From Meconema thalassinum (Eukaryota > Arthropoda > Insecta > Orthoptera > Tettigoniidae), in NCBI GenBank assembly GCA_946902985.2, contig OX336397.1, positions 147,739,890 through 147,803,889 of the forward strand: a stretch of 64,000 nt of DNA. The letters are read 5' to 3'. The notes under the pieces were generated by a model. That model had not been told where the DNA came from. It did no database searches and saw nothing but the letters and a program-made list of their open reading frames with translations. Each line of letters starts with the position of its first letter. The stretch's first letter is position 1. Shown in pieces: positions 49,288 through 60,917 of this stretch. A program made the translations under genes and the position numbers.

Positions 49288-49974
49288 CAAGACACGGCAT
49301 AAACTTAGAAGAATTGCTGAGTTTTAATTCACCGGCCGTGAAAGCCAATATACCATCTTTTTGGAAGCCTTCATAGGGAGGTTAAGGCTGCTTGAACTTT
49401 TAGTTCTCGTAGTCAAGTGGTGCAGTTGCACCTTATATAAAGGGAGGTGGCGCGCAGTTCGTCACTCCTGTGGGGGTCCGGGCGGGGACACCAAGAGCCC
49501 GCCGATGAGCCTAAATTGGTGTCCTAGGCGAAACCCCACACAAGACACGGCACAAACCTAGAAGAATTGCTGAGTTTTAATTCACCGGCCGTGAAAGCCA
49601 ATATACCATCTTTTTGGAAGCCTTCATAGGGAGGTTAAGGCTGCTTGAACTTTTAGTTCTCGTAGTCAAGTGGTGCAGTTGCACCTTATATAAAGGGAGG
49701 TGGCGCGCAGTTCGTCACTCCTGTGGGGGTCCGGGCGGGGACACCAAGAGCCCGCCGATGAGCCTAACTTGGTGTCCTAGGCGAAACCCCACACAAGACA
49801 CGGCACAAACCTAGAAGAATTGCTGAGTTTTAATTCACCGGCCGTGAAAGCCAATATACCATCTTTTTGGAAGCCTTCATAGGGAGGTTAAGGCTGCTTG
49901 AACTTTTAGTTCTCGTAGTCAAGTGGTGCAGTTGCACCTTATATAAAGGGAGGTGGCGCGCAGTTCGTCACTCC

Positions 49975-50046
49975 TGTGGGGGTCCGGGCGGGGACACCAA
50001 GATCCCGCCGATGTGCCTAACTTGGTGTCCTAGGCGAAACCCCACA
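49975..50046 (+). ncRNA. Degenerate hammerhead: core A9 changed to U
   Basis: The core reads CCGATGT, so the conserved A9 is lost as well as U4, and GATCCCG removes the top pair of helix I. Loss of an essential core purine should make this copy inactive. It was nevertheless amplified, with relatives at 52,755, 55,284 and 58,064. Confidence 0.8.
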
Positions 50047-51996
50047 CAAGACACGGCACAAACCTAGAAGAATTGCTGAGTTTTAATTCACCGGCCGTGA
50101 AAGCCAATATACCATCTTTTTGGAAGCCTTCATAGGGAGGTTAAGGCTGCTTGAACTTTTAGTTCTCGTAGTCAAGTGGTGCAGTTGCACCTTATATAAA
50201 GGGAGGTGGCGCGCAGTTCGTCACTCCTGTGGGGGTCCGGGCGGGGACACCAAGAGCCCGCCGATGAGCCTAACTTGGTGTCCTAGGCGAAACCCCACAC
50301 AAGACACGGCACAAACCTAGAAGAATTGCTGAGTTTTAATTCACCGGCCGTGAAAGCCAATATACCATCTTTTTGGAAGCCTTCATAGGGAGGTTAAGGC
50401 TGCTTGAACCTTTAGTTCTCGTAGTCAAGTGGTGCAGTTGCACCTTATATAACGGGAGGTGGCGCGCAGTTCGTCACTCCTGTGGGGGTCCGGGCGGGGA
50501 CACCAAGAGCCCGCCGATGAGCCTAACTTGGTGTCCTAGGCGAAACCCCACACAAGACACGGCACAAACCTAGAAGAATTGCTGAGTCTTAATTCACCGG
50601 CCGTAAAAACCAATATACCATCTTTTTGGAAGCCTTCATAGGGAGGTTAAGGCTGCTTGAACTTTTAGTTCCCGTAGTCAAGTGGTGCAGTTGCACCTTA
50701 TATAAAGGGAGGTGGCGCGCAGTTCGTCACTCCTGTGGGGGTCCGGGCGGGGACACCAAGAGCCCGCCGATGAGCCTAACTTGGTGTCCTAGGCGAAACC
50801 CCACACAAGACACGGCACAAACCTAGAAGAATTGCTGAGTTTTAATTCACCGGCCGTGAAAGCCAATATACCATCTTTTTGGAAGCCTTCATAGGGAGGT
50901 TAAGGCTGCTTGAAATTTAGTTCTCGTAGTCAAGTGGTGCAGTTGCACCTTATATAAAGGGAGGTGGCGCGCAGTTCGTCACTCCTGTGGGGGTCCGGGC
51001 GGGGACACCAAGAGCCCGCCGATGAGCCTAACTTGGTGTCCTAGGCGAAACCCCACACAAGACACGGCACAAACCTAGAAGAATTGCTGAGTTTTAATTC
51101 ACCGGCCGTGAAAGCCAATATACCATCTTTTTGGAAGCCTTCATAGGGAGGTTAAGGCTGCTTGAACATTTAGTTCTCGTAGTCAAGTGGTGCAGTTGCA
51201 CCTTATATAAAGGGAGGTGGCGCGCAGTTCGTCACTCCTGTGGGGGTCCGGGCGGAACACCAAGAGCTCGCCGATGAGCCTAACTTGGTGTCCTAGGCGA
51301 AACCCCACACAAGACACGGCACAAACCTAGAAGAATTGCTGAGTTTTAATTCACCGGCCGTGAAAGCCAATATACCATCTTTTTGAAAGCCTTCATAGGG
51401 AGGTTAAGGCTGCTTGAAATTTAGTTCTCGTAGTCAAGTGGTGCAGTTGCACCTTATATAAAGGGAGGTGGCGCGCAGTTCGTCACTCCTGTGGGGGTCC
51501 GGGCGGGGACACCAAGAGCCCGCCGATGAGCCTAACTTGGTGTCCTAGGCGAAACCCCACACATGACACGGCACAAAACTAGAAGAATTGCTGAGTTTTA
51601 ATTCACCGGCCGTGAAAGCCAATATACCATCTTTTTGGAAGCCTTCATAGGGAGGTTAAGGCTGCTTGAACTTTTAGTTCTCGTAGTCAAGTGGTGCAGT
51701 TGCACCTTATATAAAGGGGAGGTGGCGCGCAGTTCGTCACTCCTGTGGGGGTCCGGGCGGGGACACCAAGAGCCTTCCGATGAGCCTAACTTGGTGTCCT
51801 AGGCGAAACCCCACACAAGACACGGCACAAACCTAGAAGAATTGCTGAGTTTTAATTCACCGGCCGTGAAAGCCAATATACCATCTTTTTGGAAGCCTTC
51901 ATAGGGAGGTTAAGGCTGCTTGAACTTTTAGTTCTCGTAGTCAAGTGGTGCAGTTGTACCTTATATAAAGGGAGGTGGCGCGCAGTTCGTCACTCC

Positions 51997-52067
51997 TGTG
52001 GGGTCCGGGCGGAGACACCAAGAGCCCGCCGATGAGCCTAAATTGGTGTCCTAGGCGAAACCCCACA
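51997..52067 (+). ncRNA. Hammerhead-like, bulge-free helix III, CCGAUGA core
   Basis: Second copy of the 49,217 variant, 2,780 bp to the right in the 11-unit repeat, with the same four-G helix III and the same loop changes. Confidence 0.72.
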
Positions 52068-52754
52068 CAAGACACGGCATAAACTTAGAAGAATTGCTGA
52101 GTTTTAATTCACCGGCCGTGAAAGCCAATATACCATCTTTTTGGAAGCCTTCATAGGGAGGTTAAGGCTGCTTGAACTTTTAGTTCTCGTAGTCAAGTGG
52201 TGCAGTTGCACCTTATATAAAGGGAGGTGGCGCGCAGTTCGTCACTCCTGTGGGGGTCCGGGCGGGGACACCAAGAGCCCGCCGATGAGCCTAAATTGGT
52301 GTCCTAGGCGAAACCCCACACAAGACACGGCACAAACCTAGAAGAATTGCTGAGTTTTAATTCACCGGCCGTGAAAGCCAATATACCATCTTTTTGGAAG
52401 CCTTCATAGGGAGGTTAAGGCTGCTTGAACTTTTAGTTCTCGTAGTCAAGTGGTGCAGTTGCACCTTATATAAAGGGAGGTGGCGCGCAGTTCGTCACTC
52501 CTGTGGGGGTCCGGGCGGGGACACCAAGAGCCCGCCGATGAGCCTAACTTGGTGTCCTAGGCGAAACCCCACACAAGACACGGCACAAACCTAGAAGAAT
52601 TGCTGAGTTTTAATTCACCGGCCGTGAAAGCCAATATACCATCTTTTTGGAAGCCTTCATAGGGAGGTTAAGGCTGCTTGAACTTTTAGTTCTCGTAGTC
52701 AAGTGGTGCAGTTGCACCTTATATAAAGGGAGGTGGCGCGCAGTTCGTCACTCC

Positions 52755-52826
52755 TGTGGGGGTCCGGGCGGGGACACCAAGATCCCGCCGATGTGCCTAA
52801 CTTGGTGTCCTAGGCGAAACCCCACA
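52755..52826 (+). ncRNA. Degenerate hammerhead: core A9 changed to U
   Basis: Same CCGATGT core and GATCCCG change as the copy at 49,975. The next monomer begins after GAAGATTTGC rather than GAAGAATTGC, a mark shared only with the 58,064 copy within this set of four. Confidence 0.8.
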
Positions 52827-54525
52827 CAAGACACGGCACAAACCTAGAAGATTTGCTGAGTTTTAATTCACCGGCCGTGAAAGCCAATATACCATCTTTT
52901 TGGAAGCCTTCATAGGGAGGTTAAGGCTGCTTGAACTTTTAGTTCTCGTAGTCAAGTGGTGCAGTTGCACCTTATATAAAGGGAGGTGGCGCGCAGTTCG
53001 TCACTCCTGTGGGGGTCCGGGCGGGGACACCAAGAGCCCGCCGATGAGCCTAACTTGGTGTCCTAGGCGAAACCCCACACAAGACACGGCACAAACCTAG
53101 AAGAATTGCTGAGTTTTAATTCACCGGCCGTGAAAGCCAATATACCATCTTTTTGGAAGCCTTCATAGGGAGGTTAAGGCTGCTTGAACCTTTAGTTCTC
53201 GTAGTCAAGTGGTGCAGTTGCACCTTATATAACGGGAGGTGGCGCGCAGTTCGTCACTCCTGTGGGGGTCCGGGCGGGGACACCAAGAGCCCGCCGATGA
53301 GCCTAACTTGGTGTCCTAGGCGAAACCCCACACAAGACACGGCACAAACCTAGAAGAATTGCTGAGTCTTAATTCACCGGCCGTAAAAACCAATATACCA
53401 TCTTTTTGGAAGCCTTCATAGGGAGGTTAAGGCTGCTTGAACTTTTAGTTCCCGTAGTCAAGTGGTGCAGTTGCACCTTATATAAAGGGAGGTGGCGCGC
53501 AGTTCGTCACTCCTGTGGGGGTCCGGGCGGGGACACCTAGAGCCCGCCGATGAGCCTAACTTGGTGTCCTAGGCGAAACCCCACACAAGACACGGCACAA
53601 ACCTAGAAGAATTGCTGAGTTTTAATTCACCGGCCGTGAAAGCCAATATACCATCTTTTTGGAAGCCTTCATAGGGAGGTTAAGGCTGCTTGAACTTTTA
53701 GTTCTCGTAGTCAAGTGGAGCAGTTGCACCTTATATAAAGGGAGGTGGCGCGCAGTTCGTAACTCCTGTGGGGGTCCGGGCGGGGACACCAAGAGCCCGC
53801 CGATGAGTCTAACTTGGTGTCCTAGGCGAAACCCCACACAAGACACGGCACAAACCTAGAAGAATTGCTGAGTTTTAATTCACCGGCCGTGAAAACCAAT
53901 ATACCATCTTTTTGGAAGCCTTCATAGGGAGGTTAAGGCTGCTTGAAATTTTAGTTCTCGTAGTCAAGTGGTGCAGTTGCACCTTATATAAAGGGAGGTG
54001 GCGCGCAGTTCGTCACTCCTGTGGGGGTCCGGGTGGGGACACCAAGAGCCCGCCGATGAGCCTAACTTGGTGTCCTAGGCGAAACCCCACACAAGACACG
54101 GCACGAACCTAGAAGAATTGCTGAGTTTTAATTCACCGGCCGTGAAAGCCAATATACCTTTTTTTTGGAAGCCTTCATAGGGAGGTTAAGGCTGCTTGAA
54201 CTTTTAGTTCTCGTAGTCAAGTGGTGCAGTTGCACCTTATATAAAGGGAGGTGGCGCACAGTTTGTCACTCCTGTGGGGGTCCGGGCGGGGACACCAAGA
54301 GCCCGCCGATGAGCCTAACTTGGTGTCCTAGGCGAAACCCCACACAAGACACGGCACAAACCAAGAAGAATTGCTGAGTTTTAATTCACCGGCCGTGAAA
54401 GCCAATATACCATCTTTTTGGAAGCCTTCATAGGGAGGTTAAGGCTGCTTGAACTTTTAGTTCTCGTAGTCAAGTGGTGCAGTTGCACCTTATATAAAGG
54501 GAGGTGGCGCGCAGTTCGTCACTCC

Positions 54526-54596
54526 TGTGGGGTCCGGGCGGAGACACCAAGAGCCCGCCGATGAGCCTAAATTGGTGTCCTAGGCGAAACCCCACA
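54526..54596 (+). ncRNA. Hammerhead-like, bulge-free helix III, CCGAUGA core
   Basis: Four-G version at the junction of the 5.3-kb duplication. It matches the 49,217 copy, but its monomer keeps the consensus GTTGCACC upstream, suggesting a hybrid monomer formed at the exchange point. Confidence 0.72.
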
Positions 54597-55283
54597 CAAG
54601 ACACGGCATAAACTTAGAAGAATTGCTGAGTTTTAATTCACCGGCCGTGAAAGCCAATATACCATCTTTTTGGAAGCCTTCATAGGGAGGTTAAGGCTGC
54701 TTGAACTTTTAGTTCTCGTAGTCAAGTGGTGCAGTTGCACCTTATATAAAGGGAGGTGGCGCGCAGTTCGTCACTCCTGTGGGGGTCCGGGCGGGGACAC
54801 CAAGAGCCCGCCGATGAGCCTAAATTGGTGTCCTAGGCGAAACCCCACACAAGACACGGCACAAACCTAGAAGAATTGCTGAGTTTTAATTCACCGGCCG
54901 TGAAAGCCAATATACCATCTTTTTGGAAGCCTTCATAGGGAGGTTAAGGCTGCTTGAACTTTTAGTTCTCGTAGTCAAGTGGTGCAGTTGCACCTTATAT
55001 AAAGGGAGGTGGCGCGCAGTTCGTCACTCCTGTGGGGGTCCGGGCGGGGACACCAAGAGCCCGCCGATGAGCCTAACTTGGTGTCCTAGGCGAAACCCCA
55101 CACAAGACACGGCACAAACCTAGAAGAATTGCTGAGTTTTAATTCACCGGCCGTGAAAGCCAATATACCATCTTTTTGGAAGCCTTCATAGGGAGGTTAA
55201 GGCTGCTTGAACTTTTAGTTCTCGTAGTCAAGTGGTGCAGTTGCACCTTATATAAAGGGAGGTGGCGCGCAGTTCGTCACTCC

Positions 55284-55355
55284 TGTGGGGGTCCGGGCGG
55301 GGACACCAAGATCCCGCCGATGTGCCTAACTTGGTGTCCTAGGCGAAACCCCACA
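55284..55355 (+). ncRNA. Degenerate hammerhead: core A9 changed to U
   Basis: Same core lesion as the copy at 49,975, which is its homologue in the 5,309-bp duplication; both are followed by GAAGAATTGC. Confidence 0.8.
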
Positions 55356-57305
55356 CAAGACACGGCACAAACCTAGAAGAATTGCTGAGTTTTAATTCAC
55401 CGGCCGTGAAAGCCAATATACCATCTTTTTGGAAGCCTTCATAGGGAGGTTAAGGCTGCTTGAACTTTTAGTTCTCGTAGTCAAGTGGTGCAGTTGCACC
55501 TTATATAAAGGGAGGTGGCGCGCAGTTCGTCACTCCTGTGGGGGTCCGGGCGGGGACACCAAGAGCCCGCCGATGAGCCTAACTTGGTGTCCTAGGCGAA
55601 ACCCCACACAAGACACGGCACAAACCTAGAAGAATTGCTGAGTTTTAATTCACCGGCCGTGAAAGCCAATATACCATCTTTTTGGAAGCCTTCATAGGGA
55701 GGTTAAGGCTGCTTGAACCTTTAGTTCTCGTAGTCAAGTGGTGCAGTTGCACCTTATATAACGGGAGGTGGCGCGCAGTTCGTCACTCCTGTGGGGGTCC
55801 GGGCGGGGACACCAAGAGCCCGCCGATGAGCCTAACTTGGTGTCCTAGGCGAAACCCCACACAAGACACGGCACAAACCTAGAAGAATTGCTGAGTCTTA
55901 ATTCACCGGCCGTAAAAACCAATATACCATCTTTTTGGAAGCCTTCATAGGGAGGTTAAGGCTGCTTGAACTTTTAGTTCCCGTAGTCAAGTGGTGCAGT
56001 TGCACCTTATATAAAGGGAGGTGGCGCGCAGTTCGTCACTCCTGTGGGGGTCCGGGCGGGGACACCAAGAGCCCGCCGATGAGCCTAACTTGGTGTCCTA
56101 GGCGAAACCCCACACAAGACACGGCACAAACCTAGAAGAATTGCTGAGTTTTAATTCACCGGCCGTGAAAGCCAATATACCATCTTTTTGGAAGCCTTCA
56201 TAGGGAGGTTAAGGCTGCTTGAAATTTAGTTCTCGTAGTCAAGTGGTGCAGTTGCACCTTATATAAAGGGAGGTGGCGCGCAGTTCGTCACTCCTGTGGG
56301 GGTCCGGGCGGGGACACCAAGAGCCCGCCGATGAGCCTAACTTGGTGTCCTAGGCGAAACCCCACACAAGACACGGCACAAACCTAGAAGAATTGCTGAG
56401 TTTTAATTCACCGGCCGTGAAAGCCAATATACCATCTTTTTGGAAGCCTTCATAGGGAGGTTAAGGCTGCTTGAACATTTAGTTCTCGTAGTCAAGTGGT
56501 GCAGTTGCACCTTATATAAAGGGAGGTGGCGCGCAGTTCGTCACTCCTGTGGGGGTCCGGGCGGAACACCAAGAGCTCGCCGATGAGCCTAACTTGGTGT
56601 CCTAGGCGAAACCCCACACAAGACACGGCACAAACCTAGAAGAATTGCTGAGTTTTAATTCACCGGCCGTGAAAGCCAATATACCATCTTTTTGAAAGCC
56701 TTCATAGGGAGGTTAAGGCTGCTTGAAATTTAGTTCTCGTAGTCAAGTGGTGCAGTTGCACCTTATATAAAGGGAGGTGGCGCGCAGTTCGTCACTCCTG
56801 TGGGGGTCCGGGCGGGGACACCAAGAGCCCGCCGATGAGCCTAACTTGGTGTCCTAGGCGAAACCCCACACATGACACGGCACAAAACTAGAAGAATTGC
56901 TGAGTTTTAATTCACCGGCCGTGAAAGCCAATATACCATCTTTTTGGAAGCCTTCATAGGGAGGTTAAGGCTGCTTGAACTTTTAGTTCTCGTAGTCAAG
57001 TGGTGCAGTTGCACCTTATATAAAGGGGAGGTGGCGCGCAGTTCGTCACTCCTGTGGGGGTCCGGGCGGGGACACCAAGAGCCTTCCGATGAGCCTAACT
57101 TGGTGTCCTAGGCGAAACCCCACACAAGACACGGCACAAACCTAGAAGAATTGCTGAGTTTTAATTCACCGGCCGTGAAAGCCAATATACCATCTTTTTG
57201 GAAGCCTTCATAGGGAGGTTAAGGCTGCTTGAACTTTTAGTTCTCGTAGTCAAGTGGTGCAGTTGTACCTTATATAAAGGGAGGTGGCGCGCAGTTCGTC
57301 ACTCC

Positions 57306-57376
57306 TGTGGGGTCCGGGCGGAGACACCAAGAGCCCGCCGATGAGCCTAAATTGGTGTCCTAGGCGAAACCCCACA
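57306..57376 (+). ncRNA. Hammerhead-like, bulge-free helix III, CCGAUGA core
   Basis: Duplicate of the copy at 51,997 (offset 5,309), again with four Gs and an uninterrupted helix III. Confidence 0.72.
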
Positions 57377-58063
57377 CAAGACACGGCATAAACTTAGAAG
57401 AATTGCTGAGTTTTAATTCACCGGCCGTGAAAGCCAATATACCATCTTTTTGGAAGCCTTCATAGGGAGGTTAAGGCTGCTTGAACTTTTAGTTCTCGTA
57501 GTCAAGTGGTGCAGTTGCACCTTATATAAAGGGAGGTGGCGCGCAGTTCGTCACTCCTGTGGGGGTCCGGGCGGGGACACCAAGAGCCCGCCGATGAGCC
57601 TAAATTGGTGTCCTAGGCGAAACCCCACACAAGACACGGCACAAACCTAGAAGAATTGCTGAGTTTTAATTCACCGGCCGTGAAAGCCAATATACCATCT
57701 TTTTGGAAGCCTTCATAGGGAGGTTAAGGCTGCTTGAACTTTTAGTTCTCGTAGTCAAGTGGTGCAGTTGCACCTTATATAAAGGGAGGTGGCGCGCAGT
57801 TCGTCACTCCTGTGGGGGTCCGGGCGGGGACACCAAGAGCCCGCCGATGAGCCTAACTTGGTGTCCTAGGCGAAACCCCACACAAGACACGGCACAAACC
57901 TAGAAGAATTGCTGAGTTTTAATTCACCGGCCGTGAAAGCCAATATACCATCTTTTTGGAAGCCTTCATAGGGAGGTTAAGGCTGCTTGAACTTTTAGTT
58001 CTCGTAGTCAAGTGGTGCAGTTGCACCTTATATAAAGGGAGGTGGCGCGCAGTTCGTCACTCC

Positions 58064-58135
58064 TGTGGGGGTCCGGGCGGGGACACCAAGATCCCGCCGA
58101 TGTGCCTAACTTGGTGTCCTAGGCGAAACCCCACA
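58064..58135 (+). ncRNA. Degenerate hammerhead: core A9 changed to U
   Basis: Same core lesion; homologue of the copy at 52,755, sharing its GAAGATTTGC mark. Confidence 0.8.
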
Positions 58136-60845
58136 CAAGACACGGCACAAACCTAGAAGATTTGCTGAGTTTTAATTCACCGGCCGTGAAAGCCAATATA
58201 CCATCTTTTTGGAAGCCTTCATAGGGAGGTTAAGGCTGCTTGAACTTTTAGTTCTCGTAGTCAAGTGGTGCAGTTGCACCTTATATAAAGGGAGGTGGCG
58301 CGCAGTTCGTCACTCCTGTGGGGGTCCGGGCGGGGACACCAAGAGCCCGCCGATGAGCCTAACTTGGTGTCCTAGGCGAAACCCCACACAAGACACGGCA
58401 CAAACCTAGAAGAATTGCTGAGTTTTAATTCACCGGCCGTGAAAGCCAATATACCATCTTTTTGGAAGCCTTCATAGGGAGGTTAAGGCTGCTTGAACCT
58501 TTAGTTCTCGTAGTCAAGTGGTGCAGTTGCACCTTATATAACGGGAGGTGGCGCGCAGTTCGTCACTCCTGTGGGGGTCCGGGCGGGGACACCAAGAGCC
58601 CGCCGATGAGCCTAACTTGGTGTCCTAGGCGAAACCCCACACAAGACACGGCACAAACCTAGAAGAATTGCTGAGTCTTAATTCACCGGCCGTAAAAACC
58701 AATATACCATCTTTTTGGAAGCCTTCATAGGGAGGTTAAGGCTGCTTGAACTTTTAGTTCCCGTAGTCAAGTGGTGCAGTTGCACCTTATATAAAGGGAG
58801 GTGGCGCGCAGTTCGTCACTCCTGTGGGGGTCCGGGCGGGGACACCTAGAGCCCGCCGATGAGCCTAACTTGGTGTCCTAGGCGAAACCCCACACAAGAC
58901 ACGGCACAAACCTAGAAGAATTGCTGAGTTTTAATTCACCGGCCGTGAAAGCCAATATACCATCTTTTTGGAAGCCTTCATAGGGAGGTTAAGGCTGCTT
59001 GAACTTTTAGTTCTCGTAGTCAAGTGGAGCAGTTGCACCTTATATAAAGGGAGGTGGCGCGCAGTTCGTAACTCCTGTGGGGGTCCGGGCGGGGACACCA
59101 AGAGCCCGCCGATGAGTCTAACTTGGTGTCCTAGGCGAAACCCCACACAAGACACGGCACAAACCTAGAAGAATTGCTGAGTTTTAATTCACCGGCCGTG
59201 AAAACCAATATACCATCTTTTTGGAAGCCTTCATAGGGAGGTTAAGGCTGCTTGAAATTTTAGTTCTCGTAGTCAAGTGGTGCAGTTGCACCTTATATAA
59301 AGGGAGGTGGCGCGCAGTTCGTCACTCCTGTGGGGGTCCGGGTGGGGACACCAAGAGCCCGCCGATGAGCCTAACTTGGTGTCCTAGGCGAAACCCCACA
59401 CAAGACACGGCACGAACCTAGAAGAATTGCTGAGTTTTAATTCACCGGCCGTGAAAGCCAATATACCTTTTTTTTGGAAGCCTTCATAGGGAGGTTAAGG
59501 CTGCTTGAACTTTTAGTTCTCGTAGTCAAGTGGTGCAGTTGCACCTTATATAAAGGGAGGTGGCGCACAGTTTGTCACTCCTGTGGGGGTCCGGGCGGGG
59601 ACACCAAGAGCCCGCCGATGAGCCTAACTTGGTGTCCTAGGCGAAACCCCACACAAGACACGGCACAAACCAAGAAGAATTGCTGAGTTTTAATTCACCG
59701 GCCGTGAAAGCCAATATACCATCTTTTTGGAAGCCTTCATAGGGAGGTTAAGGCTGCTTGAACTTTTAGTTCTCGTAGTCAAGTGGTGCAGTTGCACCTT
59801 ATATAAAGGGAGGTGGCGCGCAGTTCGTCACTCCTGTGGGGGTCCGGGCGGGGACACCAAGAGCCCGCCGATGAGCCTAACATGGTGTCCTAGGCGAAAC
59901 CCCACACAAGACACGGCACAAACCTAGAAGAATTGCTGAGTTTTAATTCACCGGCCGTGAAAGCCAATATACCATCTTTTTGGAAGCCTTCATAGGGAGG
60001 TTAAGGCTGCTTGAATTTTAGTTCTCGTAGTCAAGTGGTGCAGTTGCACCTTATATAAAGGGAGGTGGCGCGCAGTTCGTCACTCCTGTGGGGGTCCGGG
60101 CGGAGACACCAAGAGCCCGCCGATGAGCCTAACTTGGTGTCCTAGGCGAAACCCCACACAAGACACGGTACAAACCTAGAAGAATTGCTGAGTTTTAATT
60201 CACCGGCCGTGAAAGCCAATATACCATCTTTTTGGAAGCCTTCATAGGGACGTTAAGGCTGCTTGAACTTATAGTTCTCGTAGTCAAGTGGTGCAGTTGC
60301 ACCTTATATAAAGGGAGGTGGCGCGCAGTTCGTCACTCCTGTGGGGGTCCGGGCGCGGACACCAAGAGCCCGCCGATGAGCCTAACTTGGTGTCCTAGGC
60401 GAAACCCCACACAAGACACGGCACAAACCTAGAAGAATTGCTGAGTTTTAATTCACCGGCCGTGAAAGCCAATATACCATCTTTTTGGAAGCCTTCATAG
60501 GGAGGTTAAGGCTGCTTGAACTTTTAGTTCTCGTAGTCAAGTGGTGCAGTTGCACCTTATATAAAGGGAGGTGGCGCGCAGTTCGTCACTCCTGTGGGGG
60601 TCCGGGCGGGGACACCAAGAGCCCGCCGATGAGCCTAACTTGGTGTCCTAGGCGAAACCCCACACAAGACACGGCACAAACCTAGAAGAATTGCTGAGTT
60701 TTAATTCACCGGCCGTGAAAGCCAATATACCATCTTTTTGGAAGCCTTCATAGGGAGGTTAAGGCTGCTTGAACTTTTAGTTCTCGTAGTCAAGTGGTGC
60801 AGTTGCACCTTATATAAAGGGAGGTGGCGCGCAGATCGTCACTCC

Positions 60846-60917
60846 TGTGGGGGTCCGGGCGGGGACACCAAGAGCCCGCTGATGAGCCTAACTTGGTGTC
60901 CTAGGCGAAACCCCACA
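60846..60917 (+). ncRNA. Hammerhead, canonical CUGAUGA core
   Basis: Fourth monomer of the 12-unit-type block that starts at 59,933. The ribozyme segment is intact with one bulged G in helix III. Just upstream, CAGATCGTC replaces CAGTTCGTC. Confidence 0.82.

Larger units (their letters stand above)
46536..49313 (+). repeat. 12-unit higher-order repeat, second copy (11 units retained)
   Basis: Repeats the order of 43,503-46,535 up to the four-G monomer. Private changes include CGTCGATCC at 46,935, GGGGCACC at 47,718, GGCGGAACACC at 48,472 and GAGCCTTCCG at 48,991. The last three monomers also open the 11-unit repeat. Confidence 0.88.
48052..50831 (+). repeat. 11-unit higher-order repeat, first copy (2,780 bp)
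   Basis: Eleven monomers with marks GAAATTTAG, GGCGGAACACC, TTTTTGAAAG with ACATGAC, GCCTTCCG, GTTGTACC with GGCATAAACTT, AAATTGG, consensus, GATCCCGCCGATGTG, consensus, GAACCTTTAG with TATATAACG, and GAGTCTTAA with TTCCCGTAG. The next copy follows immediately. Confidence 0.93.
50832..53611 (+). repeat. 11-unit higher-order repeat, second copy (2,780 bp)
   Basis: Same length and order as 48,052-50,831. Distinguished by GAAGATTTGC at 52,847 and GACACCTAG at 53,534. Confidence 0.93.
49062..54370 (+). repeat. 21-unit tandem duplication, left copy (5,309 bp)
   Basis: The copy at 54,371-59,679 has exactly the same length and the same order of 21 monomers, including all rare marks I compared: GATGTGCC, GAACCTTTAG, GAAGATTTGC, GACACCTAG, CGTAACTCC with GAGTCTAAC, CCGGGTGGGG with GCACGAACC, and the T8 run with GCGCACAGTTTG. 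This is the youngest-looking duplication in the window. Confidence 0.94.
54371..59679 (+). repeat. 21-unit tandem duplication, right copy (5,309 bp)
   Basis: Directly abuts the left copy. The only clear difference I noticed is in its first monomer, which has GTTGCACC instead of GTTGTACC, consistent with a hybrid monomer at the exchange point. The block 56,141-58,920 is another copy of the 11-unit repeat. Confidence 0.94.
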
